Below the pieces are notes generated by a model, which was given only the letters and a program-made list of their open reading frames with translations, was not told the DNA's origin and ran no database searches. This document shows, piece by piece, positions 1 to 8,893 of a stretch of DNA of 64,000 bases. Positions within the stretch are counted from its first letter, which is position 1; each line of letters starts with the position of its first letter. Source of the stretch: Caulobacter sp. UNC358MFTsu5.1 (GTDB lineage: Bacteria; Pseudomonadota; Alphaproteobacteria; Caulobacterales; Caulobacteraceae); the NCBI RefSeq assembly GCF_000712075.1, contig NZ_JONW01000010.1, positions 124,092 through 188,091 of the forward strand. Direction: 5' to 3'. The position numbers and the translations under genes were made by a program.

Positions 1-61
1 CGTCCCATCCACAGCAATCGGGCGGTGCGCCCCCTCCGTCACGATGCCGCGCATCGCGCCA

Positions 62-84
62 CCTCCCCCGTTGCACGGGGGAGG
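62..84. terminator. GC-rich hairpin downstream of purC
   Basis: Nine-base arms CCTCCCCCG and CGGGGGAGG enclose a five-base loop. It lies just beyond the purC stop codon (95). There is no clear T-run, so it could equally be a small dispersed palindrome. Bases 1-61 hold nothing I can identify. Confidence 0.35.
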
Positions 85-94
85 AGATCCCAAC

Positions 95-853
95 CTAATG
101 CACGCCGCCTTGGATGACGGTCGGCATTTCCTTCATGATGCCGAGGCGGCGGGCCACTTCGGTGTAGCTTTCGATGACGTTGCCCAGGTCGCGGCGGAAC
201 CGGTCCTTGTCCATCTTCTCGTTGGTGGCCGAGTCCCACAGGCGGCAGCTGTCGGGGCTGATCTCGTCGGCCAGGATCACGCGGCTGAAGTCGCCTTCAT
301 AGACGCGGCCGAACTCGATCTTGAAGTCCACCAGGGTGATGCCCACGCCGCTGAACAGGCCCGACAGGTAGTCGTTCACCCGCAGGGCCATGGCCATCAT
401 GTCGTCGATCTCCTGGGTGGCGGCCCAGTTGAACGCGGTGATGTGCTCCTCGGAGACCATCGGGTCGCCCAGCTTGTCGTCCTTGTAGTAGAACTCGATG
501 ATCGAGCGCGGCAGCGGGGTGCCTTCGCTCAGGCCCAGGCGCGTGGCGATCGAGCCGGCGGCGATGTTGCGCACCACCACCTCGAGCGGGATGATCTCGA
601 CTTCCTTGATCAGCTGCTCGCGCAGGCTGAGACGGCGGATGAAGTGGTTCTGCACGCCGATCGCGTTCAGGCGAGTCATGATGTACTCGCTGATGCGGTT
701 GTTGATCACGCCCTTGCCTTCCAGGACCGCCTTCTTCTGGGCGTTGAAGGCGGTGGCGTCGTCCTTGAAGTACTGGATGAGGGTGCCCGGCTCGGGGCCC
801 TCGTACAGGATCTTGGCCTTGCCTTCGTAGATCTTCTTGCGGCGGGTGGTCAT
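95..853 (-). CDS. purC: Phosphoribosylaminoimidazole-succinocarboxamide synthase (SAICAR synthetase)
   Basis: Cytosolic enzyme of de novo purine synthesis that joins CAIR with aspartate using ATP to give SAICAR. The 252-residue product has the usual bacterial length. The N-terminal KIYEGKAKILYE strand and both family signatures are present: EIIPLEVVVRNIAAGS near residues 86-101 and LVDFKIEFG near 178-186. An in-frame upstream ATG at 970 would add 39 Arg/Ala-rich residues that do not look like PurC; the ATG at 853 gives the canonical N-terminus MTTRRKKIYEG and is preferred. It is divergent from the zeta-subunit gene. purB, another purine gene, lies about 7 kb away and is not part of the same operon. 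Confidence 0.97.
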   Translation of the reverse strand: MTTRRKKIYEGKAKILYEGPEPGTLIQYFKDDATAFNAQKKAVLEGKGVINNRISEYIMTRLNAIGVQNHFIRRLSLREQLIKEVEIIPLEVVVRNIAAGSIATRLGLSEGTPLPRSIIEFYYKDDKLGDPMVSEEHITAFNWAATQEIDDMMAMALRVNDYLSGLFSGVGITLVDFKIEFGRVYEGDFSRVILADEISPDSCRLWDSATNEKMDKDRFRRDLGNVIESYTEVARRLGIMKEMPTVIQGGVH

Positions 854-1155
854 GGCTCTCGTCGAGGCCCTTCTGGCTGCGGGCGCGCCCTCCCGGAAAA
901 ATCCGGCCGGAATTCTCCGGAGAAACGAAAAGCGCGCGCGGCGGATAGCTGCGCGCGGCGTTCGACTCAAGGCCGCTCACGAAAAATGTCGTCCCGAAAC
1001 TAGCTGAACGCAGTCCTTGGCGCAAACGGCCCTAGCCTCGGCGGCGGTATTGTGAGCGGCTTTGTGAACGGATCGGGCGCGATGCGGCGTTGCTTACGAT
1101 TGCCGGGCGGCTCGCCACGGGATATGGAGCCGGCTCAGAGACTATTGGGGCTTTC
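854..1155. other. Divergent intergenic region purC / zeta subunit
   Basis: About 300 bp between divergently transcribed genes. It must hold both promoters, but I see no convincing -35/-10 pair, operator palindrome or small gene. Composition resembles the flanks. Confidence 0.5.
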
Positions 1156-1473
1156 ATGACCACCTTCGACGAACGCGAACAGGGTTTCGAACGCAAGTTC
1201 GCGCTGGAGCAGGAACAGGAATTCAAGGCGACCGCCCGTCGCAACCGCCTGCTGGGCGAGTGGGCGGCCGAGCTGATGGGCCTGGCGACGGTCGACGACT
1301 ACGCCCGCGCCGTGGTGAAGTCCGACTTCGAGCAGCCCGGCGACGAGGACGTGCTGCGCAAGGTCGCCGGCGACCTGAAGGGCTCGGGCGTCAATGTCAG
1401 CGAAGGCGAGGTCCGCCGGAAGATGGACGAGCTGCTGGCCCTGGCCCGCGGCCAGATCGCCGCCGGCGAATAG
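1156..1473 (+). CDS. ATPase inhibitor subunit zeta (DUF1476)
   Basis: A 105-residue acidic helical protein of the DUF1476 family. Family members are the zeta subunits that inhibit the alphaproteobacterial F1Fo-ATP synthase, inserting an N-terminal inhibitory helix into F1 (shown in Paracoccus). The family hallmark N-terminus TTFDEREQGFERKFALEQE is present, followed by RRNRLLGEWAAELMGL. The start at 1156 gives this conserved N-terminus; an upstream in-frame TTG at 1090 would add 22 unrelated residues. It stands alone, not beside the atp operon. Its last six codons and stop are duplicated immediately downstream (see repeat at 1457-1493). Confidence 0.9.
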   Translation: MTTFDEREQGFERKFALEQEQEFKATARRNRLLGEWAAELMGLATVDDYARAVVKSDFEQPGDEDVLRKVAGDLKGSGVNVSEGEVRRKMDELLALARGQIAAGE

Positions 1474-1493
1474 AGCTCGCCGCCGGCGAATAG
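1457..1493. repeat. 17-bp direct duplication over the zeta-gene stop
   Basis: The 17-bp word TCGCCGCCGGCGAATAG occurs at 1457-1473 and again at 1477-1493. The first copy is the real gene end, the second is non-coding, so this looks like a recent slippage duplication. Confidence 0.85.
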
Positions 1494-1515
1494 GCTTTCC
1501 GGCCTTCGGATGCTG

Positions 1516-1543
1516 AAAGGGCCGCCCTCGGGGCGGCCCTTTT
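1516..1543. terminator. Bidirectional intrinsic terminator
   Basis: A perfect 12-bp stem, AAAGGGCCGCCC with GGGCGGCCCTTT, encloses a TCG loop and is followed by T residues on both strands. It separates the convergent zeta-subunit and M13-peptidase genes. Confidence 0.9.
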
Positions 1544-1556
1544 GCGTTCCTGATCC

Positions 1557-3566
1557 CTACCAGACCCGCGAGCGGGCCTCGGGCGGCAGGTAGTAGGTGT
1601 CGCCGGGCTTGACCCCGAAGGCGTCGTACCAGGCGTCGACGTTGCGGGTGGGGCCCACCACGCGGAACGACGACGGCGAGTGCGGGTCGGACGCCATCTG
1701 CTGCTTGAGCGAGTCGTCGCGGGCCTTTTCCTGCCAGGACTGGGCGAAGGCCAGGAACAGGCGCTGGTCGCCCGTCAGTCCGCCGATCACCGGCGCCGGC
1801 TTGCCGCCCAGCGAGGCGTGGTAGGCGTCCAGCGCCACCTGCAGCCCGGCCAGGTCGGCGATGTTCTCGCCCATGGTCAGCTTGCCGTTGATGTGCGAGC
1901 CGGGGACCGGCTCGTAGGCGTCGTACTGCTTGCCCAGCACGTCGGCCTGGGCGTCGAAGCGCTTGGCGTCCTCCGGCGTCCACCAGTCGCGCAGCTTGCC
2001 CGTGGCGTCGATCTTGCGGCCCTGGTCGTCGAAGCCGTGGCTGATCTCGTGGCCGATCACCGCGCCGATCGCGCCGTAGTTCACCGCCGGATCGGCGTTG
2101 GGGTCGAAATAGGGCGCCTGCAGGATGCCGGCCGGGAACACGATCTTGTTCTCCAGCCCGCCGTTGTAGGCGTTCACGGTCTGCGGGGTCATGCCCCACT
2201 TGCCGTGATCGACCGGCTTGCCCAGGTCGCTCAGCTGATAGGCCCACTCGAACTTCCGGCTGGCCGCGACGTTGCCGTAGAGGTCGTTCACGTCCAGCTT
2301 CAGGCCCGAATAGTCGCGCCACTTGTCGGGATAGCCGACCATCACCTGCATCTTGGACAGCTTGGCCAGGGCCTCGGTCTTGGTGGCCGGGCTCATCCAC
2401 GGCGCCTTCTGGATGCGCGCCGCCATCGCCGTCTTCAGGTTGGCGATCAGATCGACCATCTGGGCCTTGGAGCTGGGCGGGAAGTACTTGGCGACATAGG
2501 TCTGGCCGACCACCTCGCCCAGGCTGCCGTCGACCAGCTGCACGCCGCGCTTCCAGCGGGGGCGCAGGGCCGACTGGCCGGTCAGGACCTTGATGTATTC
2601 GAAGCGGCTGTCGACGAAGCGCTTGGACAGGTAGGGCGAGGTCTCGGCGATGACGTTGTAGGTCTGCCAGGCCTTCAGGGTCTCCAGCGGCGTCTCGTCA
2701 TAGACCTTGGCGATGTCGCGCACGGCGGTCTTCTCGCCCAGCACCACCTTGGTCAGGCCCGGCATGCCGGCGGCGGCCAGGTAGGGCGACCAGGGAAAGG
2801 GCGCGTAGCCGTTCAGCTCGGCCACGGTGGTGGGGTTGTAGGTCTTGTCGATGTCGCGGCGCTCGGCGACCTCCCAGCTGACCTTGGCGATCTTGGTCTC
2901 GAAGGCCAGGACGTCGGCGGCCGACTTGGCCGGGTCCGGGTAGCCGGCCATCTTCAGGGCGCGCTCGATGAAGGCCAGATAGGCCTCGCGCTGGGGCTTG
3001 AAGCCGTCGGTCAGGTAGTAGTCGCGGTCGGGCATGCCCAGGCCGGCCTGGCCGATATACAGGGTGTTGATCTCGGGGTTCTTGGCGTCCGGATAGATGT
3101 CCAGCGAGAACACCCCGCTGCCGAAACCGCCTTGGGTGTGGCCCATGGCCACGGTGAAGTCGGCCTTGGTCTTGATCGCGGCGATCTTGGCCAGGTCGGC
3201 CTTGAGGGGCTTGTCGTCGACCGCCTCGACCTTGGCCTCGTCGACGAAGCTCTTGTACAGCGCGCCGATCTGGGTCGACGGCTCGGCCGTCTCGATCAGG
3301 GTGCGCAGTTGGTCCTGCGAGCGGTTGTAGACGTCGTAGCCCACCCCGGCCGAGCCCTGGTCGGCCGGGATCTGGGTGCGGGCCGCCCAGGCGCCGTTCG
3401 CGTACTTGTCGAAGTTCGCGCCGGGCGAGACGGACTTGTCGCCGGCGGTCAGGTCGACGCCCCAGTCGCCGTACATTGGTTTAGCGGGCGGATCGGCCGC
3501 GAAGGCTGTGGCGGCGACGGCAGAGAGGGCGAACGCCGAGGCGGCGGCCAGCAGAAGGTTGCGCAT
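1557..3566 (-). CDS. Exported M13-family zinc endopeptidase (PepO/neprilysin type)
   Basis: A 669-residue metallopeptidase. A Sec signal peptide occupies residues 1-23 (MRNLLLAAASAFALSAVAATAFA), so it acts in the periplasm or outer envelope. The N-terminal M13 domain is followed by the catalytic domain with the zinc motif HEISH (His506-Glu507-His510) and the downstream third ligand in GENIADL (Glu567, Asp571), at the expected spacing of about 60 residues. The NAYN substrate-binding motif precedes the zinc site. An in-frame ATG at 3635 would place 23 residues ahead of the signal peptide and is unlikely. The substrate is unknown; family members cleave short peptides. Confidence 0.93.
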   Translation of the reverse strand: MRNLLLAAASAFALSAVAATAFAADPPAKPMYGDWGVDLTAGDKSVSPGANFDKYANGAWAARTQIPADQGSAGVGYDVYNRSQDQLRTLIETAEPSTQIGALYKSFVDEAKVEAVDDKPLKADLAKIAAIKTKADFTVAMGHTQGGFGSGVFSLDIYPDAKNPEINTLYIGQAGLGMPDRDYYLTDGFKPQREAYLAFIERALKMAGYPDPAKSAADVLAFETKIAKVSWEVAERRDIDKTYNPTTVAELNGYAPFPWSPYLAAAGMPGLTKVVLGEKTAVRDIAKVYDETPLETLKAWQTYNVIAETSPYLSKRFVDSRFEYIKVLTGQSALRPRWKRGVQLVDGSLGEVVGQTYVAKYFPPSSKAQMVDLIANLKTAMAARIQKAPWMSPATKTEALAKLSKMQVMVGYPDKWRDYSGLKLDVNDLYGNVAASRKFEWAYQLSDLGKPVDHGKWGMTPQTVNAYNGGLENKIVFPAGILQAPYFDPNADPAVNYGAIGAVIGHEISHGFDDQGRKIDATGKLRDWWTPEDAKRFDAQADVLGKQYDAYEPVPGSHINGKLTMGENIADLAGLQVALDAYHASLGGKPAPVIGGLTGDQRLFLAFAQSWQEKARDDSLKQQMASDPHSPSSFRVVGPTRNVDAWYDAFGVKPGDTYYLPPEARSRVW

Positions 3567-3721
3567 GATGTGGTCCTGAACATCCCCGAAACGGCGATGC
3601 TGCCCCAGATGCCGGATGGGCGCAGATGAAAACATTGTAATGTGGGCGCGGGGCGGACGCCTGCGCCTTCAAAAGGCGTTTTCCTTTCGGCGGATTCAAT
3701 GGTCTGATGACCGGCCGATCA

Positions 3722-3734
3722 TTGGTCAGACCAA
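3722..3734. promoter_or_regulatory. Palindrome resembling a GntR/FadR-type operator
   Basis: TTGGTCAGACCAA is a perfect odd-centre palindrome 43 bp before the oxidoreductase operon. A related half-site, TGGTCTGA, lies at 3700-3707 and pairs with TCAGACCA at 3726-3733. Spaced GGTC/GACC sites are typical of FadR/UxuR-subfamily GntR regulators (family knowledge); no regulator is encoded nearby. The same 210-bp gap also contains ACATTGTAATGT at 3632-3643, nearer the M13 gene. Confidence 0.5.
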
Positions 3735-3776
3735 GGCGGCCAAGGCGAGGATGTCGCCGGACCTGGGAGGAACGAC

Positions 3777-4916
3777 ATGAACGATCTGGCCAGTCGGCGC
3801 GGCTTTCTGCTGGCGGCGGGACTCGCGGGGACCGTGGCGGGCCTGCCCGTCCAAGGCGCGACCCAGGAGGTCGCCGCGCCGGGCGCCGACCCGAGCGCCG
3901 CGCCCAAGCACCGCATCCGCTTCTCGGTGATCGGCCTTGATCACTATCACATCATGAGCATGACGGCGGCGGTGAAGCGGGGCGGGGGCGAGCTGGTCAG
4001 CGTCTACGCCACCGACCCCAAGCAGATCGCCGATTTCCGCAAGCAGTTCGGCGACGTGCCCCTGGCGCGCAGCGAGGACGAGATCCTGCAGGACAAGTCG
4101 ATCCAGCTGGTCGCCGCCGCGCCGATCCCCGACCAGCGCGCGCCCCTCGGCCTGAGGGTCATGGCGGCGGGCAAGGACTACCTGTCGGACAAGCCGGGCA
4201 TCGTCACCCTGGCCCAGCTGGCCCAGGTGCGGGCGGCGGTGAAGAAGACCGGCCGCAAGTACGCGATCATGTATTCCGAACGCCTGGAGGTGCCGGCCGC
4301 GGTCAAGGCCGGCGAGCTGGTCCAGGCCGGGGCGATCGGCAAGGTGGTCCAGACGGTCAACCTGGCTCCGCACCGGATCGGGACCGGCCGGCCCGACTGG
4401 TTCTGGGACAAGGCCCGCTACGGCGGCATCCTGACCGACATCGGCTCGCACCAGGCCGATCAGTTCCTCTACTACACCGGCAGCAAGACCGCCCACGTGG
4501 TCTCCAGCCAGACCGGCAATCTCAACAACACCGCGCATCCGAAGTTCGAGGATTTCGGCGACATGACCCTGACGGGCGACGGCGGCACGGGCTATGTCCG
4601 GGTCGACTGGTTCACGCCCGACGGCCTGGGCGTCTGGGGTGACGGCCGGCTCTTCCTGCTGGGGACCGAGGGCTATATCGAGCTGCGCAAGTACGTCGAT
4701 CCGACCGGCCGACCCGGCGGCGACCACCTGCTGATCGTCGACCGGAAGCAGGCGCGTTACATCGACTGCTCCAAGGTCATCCTGCCGTTCGGCCCGCAGT
4801 TCGTGGCCGACATCGTCGAGCGCACCTCGGTCGCCCAGGACCAGGACCAGGCCCTGCTGGCCGCCGAACTGGTGCTGACCGCCCAGAAGAACGCCACCCG
4901 GCCGGTCACGGCCTGA
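3777..4916 (+). CDS. Tat-exported Gfo/Idh/MocA-family oxidoreductase
   Basis: A 379-residue NAD(P)-dependent oxidoreductase-fold protein. Residues 6-12 (SRRGFLL) with a hydrophobic stretch form a twin-arginine signal, so the folded enzyme probably goes to the periplasm with its cofactor bound. Near residue 50 is the Rossmann start (IRFSVIGLDHYHI), an imperfect version of the GxGxxG motif. SDKPGIVTL corresponds to the family EKP motif and GGILTDIGSHQADQ to the C-terminal active-site region. It is followed 14 bp later by a second family member, then a cupin, clearly one operon. Related exported pairs act on sugars or inositol-like polyols, but the substrate here cannot be read. A GntR-type palindrome lies upstream. 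Confidence 0.85.
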   Translation: MNDLASRRGFLLAAGLAGTVAGLPVQGATQEVAAPGADPSAAPKHRIRFSVIGLDHYHIMSMTAAVKRGGGELVSVYATDPKQIADFRKQFGDVPLARSEDEILQDKSIQLVAAAPIPDQRAPLGLRVMAAGKDYLSDKPGIVTLAQLAQVRAAVKKTGRKYAIMYSERLEVPAAVKAGELVQAGAIGKVVQTVNLAPHRIGTGRPDWFWDKARYGGILTDIGSHQADQFLYYTGSKTAHVVSSQTGNLNNTAHPKFEDFGDMTLTGDGGTGYVRVDWFTPDGLGVWGDGRLFLLGTEGYIELRKYVDPTGRPGGDHLLIVDRKQARYIDCSKVILPFGPQFVADIVERTSVAQDQDQALLAAELVLTAQKNATRPVTA

Positions 4917-4930
4917 GGGGAGGGGATGCC

Positions 4931-6283
4931 ATGAGCAAGCTTTCCCGCCGCGCCGTGCTGGGCGCCGCCGTCGCCTTCCCGACGATCGTGCCGGCCACCG
5001 TGTTCGGCCAGAACGCCCCCAGCAACCGCATCAACATCGGCGTCATCGGCGTGGGCCGCATCGCCCGCGGCCACGACATGGCCGAGACCTTCAAGTACGA
5101 CCACGCCCAGATCCTGGCGGTGTGCGACGTCGACTCCAAGCGCCTGGCGCTGGGCAAGCAGCTGGTCGACGAGACCTACAGCAAGAAGTACGGCCGCCCC
5201 TGGGACAGCGCCCGGACCTTCGCCGACCACCACGAGCTGCTGGCGGCCAAGGACATCGACGCGGTGATCATCGCCACGCCCGACCACCAGCACGCGATCC
5301 TGGCCGTGCACGCGGTCAAGGCGGGCAAGGACGTCTATCTGCAGAAGCCGGCCTCGCTGACCATCGCCGAGGGACGGACCCTGGCCGACGCCGTGGCCGC
5401 CACTGGCCGCATCCTGCAGATCGGCTCGCAGCAGCGCTCGGACAAGCCGTGGCCGCAGTTCCGCCGCGCCTGCGAGCTGGTCCGCAACGGCCGCATCGGC
5501 CAGTTGAAGCGCGTCGAGGTCGGCCTGCCGGGCGACCCGTCCGGCCCCGAGGCGCCGGAGCAGCCGATCCCGGCCAACCTGAACTACGACGCCTGGCTGG
5601 GCTCGACGCCGGAGGCCTACTACACCGAGATGCGGGTCCATCCCCAGGGCTCGTTCGACCGGCCCGGCTGGCTGCGCTGCGAGCAGTTCGGGGCCGGCAT
5701 GATCACCGGCTGGGGCGCCCACCACGTCGACACCGCCCACTGGGGCATGGACATGGAGCATTCGGGCCCGGTCGAGGTCTGGGGCTCGGCCGAGTTCCCC
5801 AAGAGCGGCCTGTGGAACGTGCACGGCAAGTTCCTGACCCACGCCCGCTACGCCAACGGCGTCACCATGGACATCTCGGGCGATTTCCCGAACGGGGTGA
5901 AGTTCATCGGGACCGAGGGTTGGATCTTCGTCGCCCGCGACGGCGCCGTCACCTCAAGCGATCCCAGCTTCGGGGCCAAGCCGACCCCGACCCTGGCCGC
6001 CAGCGATCCCAGGATCCTGGACAGCGTGATCGGACCCGACGAGATCCACCTGCGCCGCTCCGAGGAGCAGCACGGCGACTGGCTGGACTCGATCCGCAGC
6101 CGCCGGCCCCCCTCGGCCCCGGCGGAGGTCGGCCACCGCGCCTGCTCGACCTGCCTGCTGCACCACGCGGCGATGAAGAGCGGCCGGCGGCTGCGGTGGG
6201 ACCCCAAGGCCGAGCGCTTCATCGGCGACGACGCCGCCAACGCCCTGCTCAGCCGCCCGCAACGCAAGCCCTACACCTTCTAG
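4931..6283 (+). CDS. Tat-exported Gfo/Idh/MocA-family oxidoreductase (second of pair)
   Basis: A 450-residue paralogue of the preceding gene. It has a Tat signal (SRRAVLGAAVAFPTIVPATVFG), a canonical Rossmann motif (INIGVIGVGRIARGHD), the QKPASLTIAEG version of the EKP motif and GWGAHHVDTAHWGMDM in the catalytic domain. The longer C-terminal region with many Trp/Gly residues resembles periplasmic glycoside-processing members. Translation is probably coupled to the upstream gene. The two differ enough in sequence to suggest different steps rather than a duplicate. Function beyond dehydrogenase or oxidoreductase of a carbohydrate-like substrate is inference. Confidence 0.88.
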   Translation: MSKLSRRAVLGAAVAFPTIVPATVFGQNAPSNRINIGVIGVGRIARGHDMAETFKYDHAQILAVCDVDSKRLALGKQLVDETYSKKYGRPWDSARTFADHHELLAAKDIDAVIIATPDHQHAILAVHAVKAGKDVYLQKPASLTIAEGRTLADAVAATGRILQIGSQQRSDKPWPQFRRACELVRNGRIGQLKRVEVGLPGDPSGPEAPEQPIPANLNYDAWLGSTPEAYYTEMRVHPQGSFDRPGWLRCEQFGAGMITGWGAHHVDTAHWGMDMEHSGPVEVWGSAEFPKSGLWNVHGKFLTHARYANGVTMDISGDFPNGVKFIGTEGWIFVARDGAVTSSDPSFGAKPTPTLAASDPRILDSVIGPDEIHLRRSEEQHGDWLDSIRSRRPPSAPAEVGHRACSTCLLHHAAMKSGRRLRWDPKAERFIGDDAANALLSRPQRKPYTF

Positions 6284-6293
6284 GATCCCGATC

Positions 6294-6734
6294 ATGCTCA
6301 CCAAGCGAGACCTGGCCGTCGCCCTGGGCGCGGCCGCCCTGACGGTCGCCGCCGTCGCCGCGGCCCAGGAAGCCAAGCCCGCCCTGATCGGTCCGTCGGT
6401 CTGGCGCTGGGAGGACCTCAAGCCGCACGACACGGACGTGGGAACCTACGCCCAGGTCGCGCGCGGCCCGACCGCCACGCTGGACGAGCTGGAACTGCAC
6501 GTCACCACCCTGAAGCCGGGAACCAGCTCGCACCCGCCGCACACCCATCCGAACGAGGAGTTGGTGATCATCCGCGAGGGCCAGGTCGAGACCCTGTCGG
6601 GCGGCGTCTGGAAGACGGTCGGGCCGGGCGGGGTGATCTTCAATGCGTCCAACAGCCCGCATGCGCTGCGCAACGTCGGGACGACGAACGCGGTGTATCA
6701 CGTGATCAACTGGAAGAGCGGGAAGGTGGGATAA
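6294..6734 (+). CDS. Exported cupin-domain protein
   Basis: A 146-residue single-cupin protein. The N-terminus (TKRDLAVALGAAALTVAAVAAA) is a signal with Tat-like KR. Cupin motif 1, HPPHTHPNEELVIIREG, carries His-X3-His-X4-Glu-type metal ligands, and motif 2 ends in NSPHALRNVG. It starts 10 bp after the second oxidoreductase gene, so it is the third gene of the operon. An isomerase or sugar-binding role beside the two oxidoreductases is plausible, but nothing in the sequence fixes the reaction. Confidence 0.85.
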   Translation: MLTKRDLAVALGAAALTVAAVAAAQEAKPALIGPSVWRWEDLKPHDTDVGTYAQVARGPTATLDELELHVTTLKPGTSSHPPHTHPNEELVIIREGQVETLSGGVWKTVGPGGVIFNASNSPHALRNVGTTNAVYHVINWKSGKVG

Positions 6735-6751
6735 GGCGGGAACCGCGCCCT

Positions 6752-6989
6752 AAAACCCCTCTCTCATAGAGAGAGGGAGGGGCCCGCCGCCGAAGGTGGC
6801 GGGAGGGTGAGAGGTTTCACCGCCAGCAGGCAAACCGAGAGCCGTTGAGCGTCCTCAAGAGCCGCCATTACCGATGCGGCCGCCGACATACCTCGTCTTC
6901 GTCAGAGCTTCGTTCGGAGAGAGTGTAACCTCTCACCCTCCCACCGCTGCGCGGTGGGCCCCTCCCTCTCTCTATGAGAGAGGGGTTTT
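6752..6989. repeat. 238-bp inverted-repeat element, copy A
   Basis: The ends are complementary (AAAACCCCTCTCTC against the TATGAGAGAGGGGTTTT end), giving arms of about 60 bp around a loop of about 110 bp. Each arm has two internal hairpins: a terminal CTCTCTC/GAGAGAG one and a GC-rich one. A clear relative with a homologous loop (GTTTCACCGCC, GGCAAACC, CTTCGTC, TGTAAC in the same order) lies at 41522-41766. No transposase is encoded. It fills the gap between convergent genes and supplies the last five codons and stop of the glycosylase gene at 6972. Confidence 0.85.
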
Positions 6990-7460
6990 CAAGGCGGACC
7001 ACGCCTCAGCCTTTTGCTCGAAAGTCCGCGCCGCGTGCGCTGGAGAGGATGAGGGCAGGGCGATGGTCTGGATCCGCTCGCCGATCAACTTGCCGCCTAG
7101 CTTCGCCGCCGTGCCGCCGTTGAAGGCGACGAGCCGCAGGGCCGGCAGGGTCTCGATCAGGGCGACCAGATCGTTGGCCGCCGGGTCGCGGATGGCGGCG
7201 TCCAGGCTGCCGGGGCGGCGGGCCTCGGCGATCACGTCCCACAGGCCCACGCCGTGCGACAGCAGGGCCTTGAGCCGGTCGTCATAGGGCAGCGGAACGA
7301 GGGGCGCGCCCAGCACGCCCTCCATCAGCCGCCAGAAGGCGTTCCGGGGATTGCCATAGTACTGGCGGACGGCCAGCGAAGCCTCGCCCGGCAGGCTGCC
7401 CAGGATCAGGACGCGGGTGTCCGCGTCGACGACCGCCGGGAAGCCCGCCTTGCGGGTCAT
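6972..7460 (-). CDS. DNA-deoxyinosine (hypoxanthine-DNA) glycosylase, UDG superfamily
   Basis: A 162-residue protein resembling the hypoxanthine-DNA glycosylase family (UDG family 6), which removes deaminated adenine from DNA. Motif 1 is LILGSLPGEASL near residue 18, followed by RQYYGNPRNAFWRLM near 32-46, the family's diagnostic combination. A late LPSSSPAHA corresponds to the substrate-pocket loop. The ATG at 7460 follows the purB stop by only 8 bp, so the two are co-transcribed, linking purine synthesis with purine-damage repair (inference). The C-terminal residues KTPLS and the stop lie inside repeat copy A, so insertion of that element has probably altered the native tail. Confidence 0.85.
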   Translation of the reverse strand: MTRKAGFPAVVDADTRVLILGSLPGEASLAVRQYYGNPRNAFWRLMEGVLGAPLVPLPYDDRLKALLSHGVGLWDVIAEARRPGSLDAAIRDPAANDLVALIETLPALRLVAFNGGTAAKLGGKLIGERIQTIALPSSSPAHAARTFEQKAEAWSALKTPLS

Positions 7461-7468
7461 GCGGCAGG

Positions 7469-8779
<1,311 letters not shown>

Positions 8780-8848
8780 GGGCGGGCGTTTGGTCCCGTC
8801 CGCCGGGGGAGTCAAGGGAAGGGGATTATTACTTGGGTCGGTGAGGCG

Positions 8849-8880
8849 GTCGGGGACAGGCGCATGCGCCTGTCCCCGAC
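8849..8880. repeat. 32-bp perfect palindrome, REP-like family
   Basis: The two 16-bp halves are exact reverse complements with no loop, the core being GGGGACAGGCGC and its complement. The GGGGACA...TGTCCCC ends match the palindromes at 28402, 29083, 42322 and 47412. It sits just after the MFS gene stop (8894) and may also end that transcript, although no T-run follows. Confidence 0.85.
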
Positions 8881-8893
8881 CTTGCCGCCGGCT

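Noticed and set aside
6735..6971. Insertion sequence with a transposase
   Set aside because: No open frame resembling a transposase lies inside any of the repeat elements; they can at most be non-autonomous.
6752..6989. CRISPR array
   Set aside because: The repeats are one inverted pair with a single loop, not multiple direct repeats with spacers. No cas gene is present.
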